Source of the DNA: Singulisphaera sp. GP187
Lineage (GTDB): Bacteria; Planctomycetota; Planctomycetia; Isosphaerales; Isosphaeraceae
Direction of reading: 5' to 3'
Length of the DNA: 64,000 bases
NCBI RefSeq assembly: GCF_900129635.1
Contig: NZ_FSRB01000001.1
Location: 1,031,501-1,095,500, forward strand
The notes beneath the pieces are model-generated. The model ran no database searches and was not told the origin of the DNA. It worked only from the letters and a program-made list of their open reading frames with translations. Shown here in pieces: positions 1 to 9,911 of the stretch; position 1 is the first letter of the stretch; each line of letters starts with the position of its first letter. Both the position numbers and the translations under genes were made by a program.

Positions 1-1643
1 CCGACCAGGCCGATCATCTCCCCCGGTCGAATCGCCAGGTCGATGCCTCCCAGGATCGAGCGGCTGCCGTGGCGGAACGCGACCTGACGCAACTCGATCG
101 CCCCTTCGATCCGGTCGGGATGAATTGGCCGCGCCGGTTCGGCCACGCTCGGCGCCCGGTCGAGGATTTCGAAGATCCGCTGGGCGCTGACCCCGGCGCG
201 TTGGGTCGCCTGGACCATCCGGAGCATCGCCTCGAGTCGCATGTAGAACCGAGCGATCAGGGTGAGGAACATCGTCAATGCCCCCACCGTGATCCGATTG
301 CCGTCGAAGATCATCCAGGCCCCCACGCCCCAGACGATGAGCAAGCCTCCTTGCGTCAGGAAGGTGGTCATCGGTCCGAAGAACGACCAGATCGTGTTGA
401 CCCGGTCGTTGACGGCCAGGACATGGTCATTGGTCTGGTGGAACCGCTCGACCTCGCGCCGTTCTTGGGCGAACGCCTTGACGACCCGGATCCCCGGGAT
501 CGTGTCGGCCAGGACGCTCGACATCGCCGCCCACGCCCGGCTCCCCTGTTGGAGCGCCCGGAGCATCTTGTAGCGGACGAACTGGACCAGCCACATAATG
601 ATCGGGAACGGCACCAGCGCGGCGATCGCCAGCAACGGGTCGCGGTAACAAAGCAAAGCCACCGTCATCGCGATCATGATGACGTCGGTGGCGAAGTCGA
701 GCAGGTTGATCGACAGGAAGTTGCAGATCCGATCGGTGTCGCTCGTCAACCGCGACATCAGGTCGCCGGTGCGCTTGCCGCCGAAGAACTCGAGCGAGAG
801 CTTATGGAGGTGCGAGTAAGTCTGGTTCCGCAAGTCGGCGCTGACGCGCTCGCTCACCCAGGCCAGGACATAAGTCCGCGCCCACCCGAGCAGCCAGGCC
901 GCGACATAAGCCGCGGTCATCCAAAAGAGGTAGAAGCCGACCAGGCGAAAACTGCCGGTCCGGTCCTTCTCATACGGGATCAGGACCTGGTCGACCAAGG
1001 GCTCCGTCAAGGCGGCCGGCACCAGGCTGGCCGCCGTGCTCGCCAGCGTCAGCATAAACCCAAGCGCAATCATCCACCCACGCGGTCGCGCGAACTGGGA
1101 GAGTCTCAGGAGTGCGGAGGCGGCTTTGGAGGCGGACGGGGAGGAGCAGGCGGAGCAGGTCGCCTGCGCGGAGGTGAGCACGGCGCCGCAGGACGGGCAG
1201 ACGGTTTCGGACGCGGAGTCGGGTCCGTCGCGGCCGTCGCGTGCCAGGGCGTCGAAGCGCTCGATGAAGCGATGAGCGGATTGGTTACGGCCGATCGTGT
1301 ACCGCCAGTAGGCGAGTCGGCCCGCGGGATCGACCAACTCGAGCGAGCCGAGGCCCGCTCGATCGCGGGTCCGCAGCGTCAGGTCCTCGGTAATCGGCCA
1401 CGATTGCCAGTGGGGCGAGGTGGCCGCGGCCCTCGAATCGTCGGGTGCCGCGGGTTCGCCGTGGAGCAACCGGCGATCGGTCAGGACGAGAAGGCTCGTC
1501 CCGTAATGCAGGCGGTGATCCAGGTCGGGAGCAAACCAGGCGAGTGGCCTCTCCCCCGGTTCCAGGCGCGTCTCGAGTTCCCCACCCCAGGCCCCCGGCA
1601 GTGGGCCCAGACCATCGTTGACACCGTCCACTTTGGGGATCAC
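1..1643 (-). CDS. ABC exporter (permease-ATPase fusion) with N-terminal zinc-ribbon extension, 3' end cut by window
   Basis: The gene reads leftward and runs off the window edge at the Walker A region (last residues ...GEMIGLVG), so most of the ATPase domain is missing. About 190 residues precede the first membrane segment: a stretch with WFAPDLDHRLHYGTSLLVLTDRRLLHG, which looks like a PH-like or GRAM-like fold, then a zinc ribbon around residue 149 (CPSCG...CSAC). The type-1 exporter membrane domain follows (MIALGFMLTLASTAA..., SERVSADLRNQTYSHLHKLS, GDLMSRLTSDTDRI). I chose GTG at 1643 because GAGGAAGG lies 7 bases upstream; TTG at 1646 is possible. The family exports lipids, peptides or drugs; the substrate cannot be told. 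The N-terminal extension is not a standard exporter part and is probably cytoplasmic. Confidence 0.85.
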   Translation of the reverse strand, partial: MIPKVDGVNDGLGPLPGAWGGELETRLEPGERPLAWFAPDLDHRLHYGTSLLVLTDRRLLHGEPAAPDDSRAAATSPHWQSWPITEDLTLRTRDRAGLGSLELVDPAGRLAYWRYTIGRNQSAHRFIERFDALARDGRDGPDSASETVCPSCGAVLTSAQATCSACSSPSASKAASALLRLSQFARPRGWMIALGFMLTLASTAASLVPAALTEPLVDQVLIPYEKDRTGSFRLVGFYLFWMTAAYVAAWLLGWARTYVLAWVSERVSADLRNQTYSHLHKLSLEFFGGKRTGDLMSRLTSDTDRICNFLSINLLDFATDVIMIAMTVALLCYRDPLLAIAALVPFPIIMWLVQFVRYKMLRALQQGSRAWAAMSSVLADTIPGIRVVKAFAQERREVERFHQTNDHVLAVNDRVNTIWSFFGPMTTFLTQGGLLIVWGVGAWMIFDGNRITVGALTMFLTLIARFYMRLEAMLRMVQATQRAGVSAQRIFEILDRAPSVAEPARPIHPDRIEGAIELRQVAFRHGSRSILGGIDLAIRPGEMIGLV

Positions 1644-2615
1644 CAAACGACCTTCCTCAAGCCCGCGGCTCGACCTGATCTCGTCCTTGGAATGGACCGT
1701 CCTTACCTTTACTTAGTCTTAGAGTACGGACAATCTATTCTAAGGGTTGAATTCCGTTTGGACAGAGCACTCATTTGGTGGGGCTCGAGTTGGCCGCGCG
1801 ATTCGGTTGGTTTGTTAAGAAAACATTTACGAATTCGGAAAAGGCTTCGGGCAATTGGGCCCGGGAGAGCGTGACCGACCTGAACAAACGAGAATCCAGT
1901 TGGGGGGGTGGCAACGTCCCTCGATCTCTAGATTTGAAACTTTCATGGTATCGAGTTGATTTTTCAGGGGCCGGACGCCTAAAGTAAAGCACTTCCTTTC
2001 TAGCGGGGCATGTTCTTGGTTACGTAGGTTCATGGGAAACAGTTGAGTCAATGGATTGACGCTGCCTCGCTTTGGATCGCAGGGGGTCACTTGATTCGGA
2101 ACGTCCACCGCGAGGTCCTATCCACCTCGCCCGGTCTCTTTCGCGGTCCCGTCACTTCGGTGGCGGCTCAGCGCAATCGCGATGGCACAGCCCTGGTTCG
2201 TGCGCGGGGCTATGCGGCTTGGGGGGCCTGTCCCCCCCCTCTCTCCGGCTCGGGGGTCGCTCTCCCCCCGCAACTATGTTCCTCGATCGAGAAACACCGA
2301 AACCCTTCTGACATCGCCCCAACGCTCGGCCCGATTTCTCCGTACTGATACGTTAGTCGAGCGAATCAAGAGGCGGGACTTCGATGCCACGAGCTTTGAA
2401 GTCCGGGCCGGGGGATCTCAAGAGGCGTTCGATCCTGTCACAGGTTTCCTGAGCAGAAAAGCCAGGTCCGTTTCGAGAACTGATACTTCCCTCGCGTGGA
2501 TGGCTCGCGCCTGCGTGGGGTTCGTGAGAGGTATCAACCGACGATCATCGCTCCTTCGGGTCGGCACAACATCAACACAGCCGCGATGCCAATTCCGTCT
2601 GGGAGGTTCGAGTCC
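1644..2615. other. Gene-free stretch between divergent genes
   Basis: About 970 bases lie between the leftward exporter and the rightward cyanophycin synthetase. Open frames here lack family-like sequence or ribosome sites. The part around 1700-1990 is AT-richer than the rest and is the likely place for the exporter promoter. I see no tRNA or clear repeat. Confidence 0.5.
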
Positions 2616-5285
2616 ATGGAGTTTCTGAAGGTCCTTGCCCTGCGTGGGCCGAATATGTGGGCGAATTTTCCCGTGCTCGAGGCGTGGGTGGACCTGGGGG
2701 CGCTGAAGGATTCGCCCTCCACCTCCATCCCTGGTCTCAACGACCGGCTGATGAGCTGGCTCCCGACGATGATTGAGCATCAGTGCAGCGAAGGAGTGCG
2801 CGGCGGGTTCTTCCAGCGACTCCGCGAGGGGACCTACCCGGCGCACATCCTGGAGCACGTGACGCTCGAGCTCCAGGAACTGCTCGGCATGCCGGTCAAG
2901 TACGGCCGAGCCCGGGAGATGAAGGAAGATTCGAGCGTCTATAAAGTGGTCGTGCAATACCGCGAGGAAACGGTGGGCCGCGCCTGCCTCTTCGCCGCCC
3001 GAGAACTGGTCCTGGCGGCGATTGCCGACCGACCGTTCGACGTGAAGGCCGAGGTCCAGCGGCTCCGTGAGTTGGCCCACGAGGTTTCCCTCGGGCCGAG
3101 CACCGCCGCGATCGTCGCGGCCGCCAAAACGCGGGGGATTCCCCATCGCAGACTCAATTCCGGCAGCCTGATCCAGCTCGGTCAAGGGGCGAGGCAAAGG
3201 CGCATTTTGACCGCCGAGACCGACCGCACCGGTGCGATCGCCGAGTCGATTGCCCAGGACAAAGACCTCACCCGGACCCTCTTGAACGCCGTCGGCGTGC
3301 CGGTGCCCGAGGGGCGGCCGGTTGCCGACGCCGACGATGCCTGGGAAGCGGCTCGGAGCATCGGCCATCCGGTCGTCATCAAGCCGCGGTTCGGCAACCA
3401 AGGGCGGGGCGTCGCGACCAACCTTTCCACCCGTGAGCAGGTCGTTACGGCCTATCAGAACGCTCGCGAGCAGGGGGATGAGGTGGTGGTCGAACGCTAC
3501 GCTCCGGGCGCTGACTACCGGATCTTGGTGATCGACGGCAAGGTGGTCGCCGCCTCCCGCCGCGAACCGGCCCACGTCATCGGCGATGGCCGGCAAACGA
3601 TTGCCCAGCTCGTTGAGCATGTGAACACCGACCCGCGCCGTTCCGATCACCACGCCACCGCGCTCAGCAAGATCGTGCTCGACCCGATCGCGTTGGAAGT
3701 GTTGAGCGAGCAAGGGGTCACGCCCAATTCGATCCCCCACAAGGATGAGCGGGTCTTGATCCGCCGCAACGCGAACCTGAGCACGGGTGGAACCGCCTCC
3801 GACGTGACCGACGAGGTCCATCCCGACGTCGCCGCACGCTCGATCGACGCGGCCCGCGTGATCGGACTCGACATCGCCGGCGTGGATATCGTCGCCTTGG
3901 ACATCAGTCGCCCGCTCGAAGAGCAGGGCGGGGTGGTCGTCGAGGTCAATGCCGGACCTGGCCTGCGGATGCACCTCGAGCCGTCGTCGGGCACGCCCCG
4001 GCCGGTTGGCGAGGCGATCATCGACATGATGTTCCCCGAGGGGGAGAATGGGCGGATCCCGCTGATCGCCGTGACCGGCGTGAACGGCAAGACGACCACC
4101 ACGCGGTTGATCGCACATATCATGCGTGGCACCGGTAAGACGGTGGGAATGACCAATAGCGACGGCATCTATATTGATAACCGTCGGATCGAGGCCGGTG
4201 ATTGCAGTGGCCCCCAGAGCGCCCGCGCCATCTTGCTCAACCCCAAGGTCGACGTGGCTGTTTTGGAGGCCGCCCGCGGGGGCATCCTTCGCGAGGGGCT
4301 TGGCTTCGATAAGTGCGACGTCGCCGTCGTGACCAACATCGGCGAAGGGGACCACCTCGGCCTTTCCGGAATCGAAACGCTCGAAAAACTGGCCCTCGTC
4401 AAGCGAACGATCGTCGACGTTGTCCAGCCGACCGGTGTGGCGGTCCTCAAGGCGGACGACCCCTGGGTCGAGCAGATGGCGCCCAAGTGCCCGGGCTCGG
4501 TGCTCTTCTTCTGCCGCGACGCCCAGCACCCGGTGATTCAGGCGAAGCGCGAGCAAGGGGGCCGGGTTGCCTTCGTTCGCGACGAGGTCGTGATCCTCGC
4601 CGAGGGGACGAACGAGATTTCACTCGCACCCTTGTCGCGGATCCCGTTGACCTATGATGGTCGCGTGGCCTTCCAGGTCGAGAACGCCTTGGCCGCCGCG
4701 GCCGCCGCGTGGTCGGCCGGGGTTCCGCTCGACCTGATCCGGATGGGACTGGCGACTTTCACCAGCAGCGCCCACGTGACCCCGGGCCGGTTCAACGTTC
4801 TGGAAGCCAACGGCGCGGCCGTCATCATCGACTACGGTCACAACCCGTCCGCCGTGACCGCCCTGGTCGAGGCGCTCGAGATGTTCCCGCAACAGCGGCG
4901 GACGATCATCTTCTCGGCCGAAGGCGACCGCCGCGACGAGGATATCGTGCGACAGACCGAGATCCTCGGCGACGCGTTCGACAGCGTCATCCTCTACGAA
5001 TATCCCAATCGCAGAGGACGGGAGCCCGGCGAAATTCTCGGCCTGCTTCGGGAAGGGTTTGCCACGGCGACCCGGCTCTCCGACATCATCGAGGCCCCCG
5101 ATGAGCCGACGGCGATCGACCAGGCGCTTCGCGCCCTCAAGCCGGGCGATCTCCTCGTCGTCCAGCCCAAGGAAATCGATGACGTCGTGAGCGAGGTGAT
5201 TCGGTTCCTCGAAACGACTCCGCCCAAGACCGAGCGCAAGTCGCACACCGCGGCCCGTGCCCTGGTCGGCCAGGCAGGCTCCTGA
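2616..5285 (+). CDS. cphA: Cyanophycin synthetase
   Basis: 889 residues, the usual length for CphA1. It polymerises aspartate and arginine into the storage polymer cyanophycin in the cytoplasm, using ATP. The order is an N-terminal region (MEFLKVLALRGPNMWANFPV), an ATP-grasp domain at about 225-480 that adds aspartate, and a Mur-ligase-like domain from about 485 with the P-loop VTGVNGKTTTT at about 485-495, then DYGHNPSA near 745, which adds arginine. The frame is open further upstream, but ATG 2616 has GGGAGG 9 bases before it and matches the family start. No cyanophycinase or second synthetase is next to it. The gene stands alone. Confidence 0.93.
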   Translation: MEFLKVLALRGPNMWANFPVLEAWVDLGALKDSPSTSIPGLNDRLMSWLPTMIEHQCSEGVRGGFFQRLREGTYPAHILEHVTLELQELLGMPVKYGRAREMKEDSSVYKVVVQYREETVGRACLFAARELVLAAIADRPFDVKAEVQRLRELAHEVSLGPSTAAIVAAAKTRGIPHRRLNSGSLIQLGQGARQRRILTAETDRTGAIAESIAQDKDLTRTLLNAVGVPVPEGRPVADADDAWEAARSIGHPVVIKPRFGNQGRGVATNLSTREQVVTAYQNAREQGDEVVVERYAPGADYRILVIDGKVVAASRREPAHVIGDGRQTIAQLVEHVNTDPRRSDHHATALSKIVLDPIALEVLSEQGVTPNSIPHKDERVLIRRNANLSTGGTASDVTDEVHPDVAARSIDAARVIGLDIAGVDIVALDISRPLEEQGGVVVEVNAGPGLRMHLEPSSGTPRPVGEAIIDMMFPEGENGRIPLIAVTGVNGKTTTTRLIAHIMRGTGKTVGMTNSDGIYIDNRRIEAGDCSGPQSARAILLNPKVDVAVLEAARGGILREGLGFDKCDVAVVTNIGEGDHLGLSGIETLEKLALVKRTIVDVVQPTGVAVLKADDPWVEQMAPKCPGSVLFFCRDAQHPVIQAKREQGGRVAFVRDEVVILAEGTNEISLAPLSRIPLTYDGRVAFQVENALAAAAAAWSAGVPLDLIRMGLATFTSSAHVTPGRFNVLEANGAAVIIDYGHNPSAVTALVEALEMFPQQRRTIIFSAEGDRRDEDIVRQTEILGDAFDSVILYEYPNRRGREPGEILGLLREGFATATRLSDIIEAPDEPTAIDQALRALKPGDLLVVQPKEIDDVVSEVIRFLETTPPKTERKSHTAARALVGQAGS

Positions 5286-5330
5286 ACTTCTTGGCAACCC
5301 TTGATTTGACTGCTTGACCGTACTTTAGGG

Positions 5331-5660
5331 GCGTGGACGCTATCCCTCGTTTGGAACTGGTCGACGTCCATGCCTTGGTCGGTGGGACTAACGGAACTCG
5401 TCCCACCGATCACTTTCTCTTTTTTGCCGTCACGAAACGTCCCGTCGGGTGGGCATGGCCCACCACTTCATGGGATCAGCCTGGTGACGCAAGCGCAAAT
5501 GCATGGGGACGAGGCCCAGTTGTGGGCCGTCCCCATGATCCAAGAGTCGAGAGGCGACTCATGAGACAACGGAGGCAGAGGTGTGGATGCAAAGCTGGTT
5601 CGGAACCGGTCGTCGTCCATGCCTTTGATCGGTGAGCCGGGAGGAACCCGGCTCACCGAT
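5331..5660. repeat. Three intergenic hairpins with a repeated leader
   Basis: Three strong inverted repeats lie between the convergent cphA and ferredoxin genes: 5379-5388 with 5400-5409 (perfect, TCGGTGGGAC), 5502-5518 with 5523-5537 (one bulge region), and 5628-5641 with 5647-5660 (perfect, ATCGGTGAGCCGGG). The first and third are preceded by almost the same leader (GGAAC-GGTCG-CGTCCATGCCTT). The third ends on the ferredoxin stop codon. None has a clean U tract, so they are more like REP-type repeats than classical terminators, though they may insulate the two converging transcripts. Confidence 0.7.
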
Positions 5661-5899
5661 CACTCCGACTCACCGTCGTTGCCGATGGCTTCGACGGGGC
5701 ATTCTTCCATGGCGGCCAGGCAGGCGGCGAGCTCCGCCGCGTCGACCGGCTGGCGGATGACGAAGCTGTAACCCTCCGCGTCGTGGCGGACGAAGTTCAG
5801 CGGGGCGGTCTCACGGCAGAGGTCGCAATCGATGCAGGTGACATCGACGTAGAAGCTGCCGGCCACGTTTTCGGGGACCATCTGGCTCTTGTCGGCCAT
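5660..5899 (-). CDS. Small ferredoxin
   Basis: 79 residues. It has the cluster-binding pattern CIDCDLC near residues 22-28 and a distal CP motif (EECPVEAIG) near residue 68, as in single-cluster [4Fe-4S] or [3Fe-4S] ferredoxins of the Fer_13/Fer_15 kind. It is acidic, soluble and has no signal peptide, so it carries electrons in the cytoplasm. It follows ilvC by 76 bases on the same strand and may be read with it, but the redox partner is not shown by the context. Confidence 0.88.
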   Translation of the reverse strand: MADKSQMVPENVAGSFYVDVTCIDCDLCRETAPLNFVRHDAEGYSFVIRQPVDAAELAACLAAMEECPVEAIGNDGESE

Positions 5900-5975
5900 T
5901 TGCTGGCGGACGGCGCCCGCTTATTTAAGGCGGGCGCGCGTCTCGTTCCCTTCCGTCTAAACTGGACTGGTGGGA

Positions 5976-6980
<1,005 letters not shown>

Positions 6981-7155
6981 CGACGGCTCCCCTTCAAGCA
7001 TAAGGAGAGTTGCTGTTGGCTCACGGAGGATGGCTCGTCAGAGGCAAAACAACACTTGGAGACCGATCGCGTGAGAGAGCGAGTCACTCACGCGGTCGAG
7101 ACCCAAGGGCGATCGGAAACGAACGAGCCACGAACCGGAAACCACCAGGAACTCA

Positions 7156-7782
7156 TTACAAATTGGAATGTCCCAGGACGGTCGGCGTGCTCTCGTCGGC
7201 GTCAGTAGCCGCGGTCTCCTCGCAAGTGACCGGACGGCTGCCACGAACCAAGGCAATCCGGCCGGTCCGCGCCAGTTCGCGAATCCTGTACGGGCGGACG
7301 GCCTCGATGAACGCCTCGATCTTCTTCTCCTGGCCGGAGATTTCGATCATCAACTGCTCAGGTCCGATGTCGACGATACGACCTCGGTAGCTGTCGACCA
7401 GCGCCTTGATCTCGGCGCGGCGGTCGGGGGTGGCGTCGATCTGGATCAAGATCAAGTCGCGCTCGACAAAGTCTTCTCGCGAGATGTCGAGGACTTTGAC
7501 GACCGTGACGATCTTCTCGAGCTGTTTGCGCACCTGCTCCAGAAGGCGATCGTCTCCCATCACCACGACGGTGATCCGGGAGAGGTGGGGATCTTCGGTC
7601 TCGCCCACTGCCAGACTATCAATATTAAACCCGCGCGAGGCAAACATCCCCGAAACGTGGGCCAAGACGCCCGGCTGGTTTTGCACCAGCGCTGAGAGAA
7701 CATGCCGCATTCGTCCCGTTCCTCGCGCCGCGGTCCCTGAACCTGAACCTGTGCTCGTCGTCGTCGTCGCCTCAGCCCCCAT
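7156..7782 (-). CDS. ilvN: Acetolactate synthase small (regulatory) subunit
   Basis: 208 residues. The core (MRHVLSALVQNQPGVLAHVSG) is an ACT domain that binds valine and gives feedback control to the catalytic IlvB subunit, followed by the C-terminal ALS_ss domain. About 25 Thr/Ser/Gly-rich residues precede the core (MGAEATTTTSTGSGSG). The start is uncertain: ATG 7782 has GAGGGGG 11 bases upstream, while the core Met at about 7710 is a plausible shorter start. About 30 residues after ARTGRIALVRG form a polar tail. IlvB is not next to it. Order ilvN-ilvC on one strand is typical. Confidence 0.93.
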   Translation of the reverse strand: MGAEATTTTSTGSGSGTAARGTGRMRHVLSALVQNQPGVLAHVSGMFASRGFNIDSLAVGETEDPHLSRITVVVMGDDRLLEQVRKQLEKIVTVVKVLDISREDFVERDLILIQIDATPDRRAEIKALVDSYRGRIVDIGPEQLMIEISGQEKKIEAFIEAVRPYRIRELARTGRIALVRGSRPVTCEETAATDADESTPTVLGHSNL

Positions 7783-8046
7783 CGCGAATCGAACCCCCTC
7801 AGTCTCAGGCGTCCGCCCCATACCGCGCAACACGCTGGTGCGAACCGCGGAAACAATGAATGTACCCCCCCCGTCTCGCCCTCGCAAGGGGGTCGAGATG
7901 ACTCGAGCACGGGGTCACAGGGGCGAAGTCGACGGTCGACCTGCCCCGAGCCACGCTCACGAGACAATCCGAGGTGCGATGACGTTCGCATTGACGCGGG
8001 CGAGTTTCCCGAAAAAATCGCCCGTTCGATCGAACCGAGCTCTGTG

Positions 8047-8221
8047 GTTTTGAGGCGAGCGAGAGGTGGTTGGCACGCTCGCCCTCGATTCCCCATGAAG
8101 CCAGCGAGCTGACTCTCCCCGCTCGCTTTTGAGGCGAGCGAGAAGAGTTGGGGCCGCTGTCATTGGGGTCACGAAGACAGGGAGCTGACGCTCCCCGCTC
8201 GCCTTTCAGGCGAGCGGAGCT
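8047..8221. repeat. REP-like repeats, GAGCTGACGCTCCCCGCTCG family
   Basis: Two full copies of the same unit lie at 8106-8142 and 8177-8217, with a partial one at about 8051-8065. Each has the core GAGCTGAC(G/T)CTCCCCGCTCGC followed by a hairpin such as CGCTCGCC-TTTCA-GGCGAGCG. The same unit occurs twice in inverted orientation inside the IS4-family element (44514-44533 and 44580-44616), so it is dispersed in this genome. Confidence 0.75.
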
Positions 8222-8225
8222 TTGA

Positions 8226-9758
8226 TTATTGACCGGGGAAACCGGGGATTCCTTGGTGAGGGAAACCCCCCATGCCTGGCGGCATGCCGCCGGAGGCCGG
8301 GGCCTTGGGTTTGGGATCCTGGATCAAGTTGGCGCGGTCGAGGGAGATCGACTTGAAGCTCTCGCCCGGGGTGACGTAGTACCAGCCCGCGAACCGTTCG
8401 GTCAGTTCGTTGGCCCGCTTCTGGCCATCGGCGATTTTCCGCTCCTGGTCGGCCTTTTCGCGGTCCGCCTTGTCCTTGGCTTCCTTCTCTTCGGCGATCC
8501 GCTTGGGGTCGTCGGGGGCCTTCTGGAACGGGTCTTCGGGAAGCGTCAACGGCCCCTTCGGCTCTTCAACTGGAGCGGGCTGGGGGATCAGGCTGGGGTC
8601 GAAGGAAACGGTGACCATGAGGTAGCGGTTCTCCGCGGCCCCTTGCGGCTTCTTCGCGTTGTCCTTCGCCGCTGCCGATTCGTCGGTTCCGGCCGTCAGG
8701 TCCAGGCCACTCGCAATGACGACTTCACCGTACCGGAGCGTGTAGACGACCCCTTCCTCGGTGCTGACGATCACGTCCCCTTGGTTGGAGTAGAGCCCCT
8801 TGGCCGTCGGGTAGAACCCTTTGGTCACGAGCGAGCTCAGGCCTTGCTGGGTCGTCGGCTTGACCTCGCCCCCGGTGGCCACCTTCAACTCGCGGCTGAG
8901 CCCGTCCGGCTTGGGGCGAACTCCGACGATCTTGAGGTCGCTGAGCGCGGTGGTCATGGCCGTCAGCTTCTCGGCGTCGAGTTCCTTCCCTTCGGGAACG
9001 CCTTCGGTGGTCCAGGGACCGTTTGCGTCTTTACGCTCGAGGGTCAACACGTCGCCGGGGACGATCGCGCGGCGCTCGGGGTCGACCTTGTGGTGGTCGA
9101 TCACCACTTTGCGGACCTTGCTGGCGTCGAGCTTGAGCAAGTTCGTTTCGATCCAGTCGGCGAACTTGGTCGAGAGGTCCGCCTTGACGTTGACCCCGTA
9201 GATCCGCTTCTGGCCCGGAACCCGAACGTAGCGCTGGCCTTTGGCCGGCTCGCCGCCGGGCGAGTCCTTTTCCTTGCGGACCTCGTTGCCGATGATCAGG
9301 TCGGCGAGGACTTTTTCGGAAGCGTCGCGGAGCGTAACCCGCTTGCCACGCCCCTTGAGGCTCGTCACCTTGGCGTCGAGCGGGTCGACCACGCCCATCT
9401 CTTCCTGGTCTTCCACCCGGTCGGAGCGGATCGTGTCCTTGTTCAGGTCCATCACGCTGGAGGCCGTCTTGGCGAGCCGGTCCTTGGCGTCGGCCGGATA
9501 GTCGTAGTGGGACGGGATCACCCACTTACCGTCCTTGAACTTGACCTCGAATTCCGAAGCGGTCGCCGTCGAGGGCTCGTAGTCAACCACCTGGAGGTCG
9601 GTGCAGGCGAACGGATCTTTGAACTCGGGGAAGAAGGGCTGCCCCGCGTCGACAAACGCGATGTCTTGAGCCGATCGATCGGGGACTCTCAAAAAGGCCG
9701 CGCCCGTGAGCAGCACGGCCCCGGCAACGAATACGAGCGTCTTGGTCGTCTCTTTCAT
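8226..9758 (-). CDS. DUF4340 domain-containing protein
   Basis: 510 residues. A single N-terminal membrane segment (LVFVAGAVLLTGAAFL) is followed by a mixed, beta-rich outer domain with repeated sections resembling VVDYEPSTATASEFEVKFKDGKW, typical of DUF4340. The C-terminal part is charged (KEAKDKADREKADQERK) and ends in a Pro/Gly/Met tail. GAGGTAAG lies 8 bases before ATG 9758. It is the last gene of a leftward cluster after an ABC ATPase and a GldG-like permease. DUF4340 proteins usually accompany such transporters and are thought to be an accessory outer part. Exact role unknown. Confidence 0.85.
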   Translation of the reverse strand: MKETTKTLVFVAGAVLLTGAAFLRVPDRSAQDIAFVDAGQPFFPEFKDPFACTDLQVVDYEPSTATASEFEVKFKDGKWVIPSHYDYPADAKDRLAKTASSVMDLNKDTIRSDRVEDQEEMGVVDPLDAKVTSLKGRGKRVTLRDASEKVLADLIIGNEVRKEKDSPGGEPAKGQRYVRVPGQKRIYGVNVKADLSTKFADWIETNLLKLDASKVRKVVIDHHKVDPERRAIVPGDVLTLERKDANGPWTTEGVPEGKELDAEKLTAMTTALSDLKIVGVRPKPDGLSRELKVATGGEVKPTTQQGLSSLVTKGFYPTAKGLYSNQGDVIVSTEEGVVYTLRYGEVVIASGLDLTAGTDESAAAKDNAKKPQGAAENRYLMVTVSFDPSLIPQPAPVEEPKGPLTLPEDPFQKAPDDPKRIAEEKEAKDKADREKADQERKIADGQKRANELTERFAGWYYVTPGESFKSISLDRANLIQDPKPKAPASGGMPPGMGGFPHQGIPGFPGQ

Positions 9759-9911
9759 TGTCTCTGCTTACCTCGGGTGAGGATGTTGATTCCAGGGATG
9801 AGGAGGAGGGAAACCGCCGAGCGTCGGCTCGCGAATCCAAACCCAAGCAGGGGGGGGTGGACTGTCCCCACCCCTGCCGGGACCAAGTTCGGATCAGGCG
9901 TCTCAGCCGAC

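Noticed and set aside
69..1874. Long rightward open frame of about 600 codons
   Set aside because: It is the antisense shadow of the ABC exporter; the leftward frame has exporter motifs and a ribosome site, this one is Arg/Pro/Gly-rich without family sequence.
2418..4556. 712-codon leftward frame inside cyanophycin synthetase
   Set aside because: Antisense shadow; the P-loop and ATP-grasp motifs are on the plus strand.
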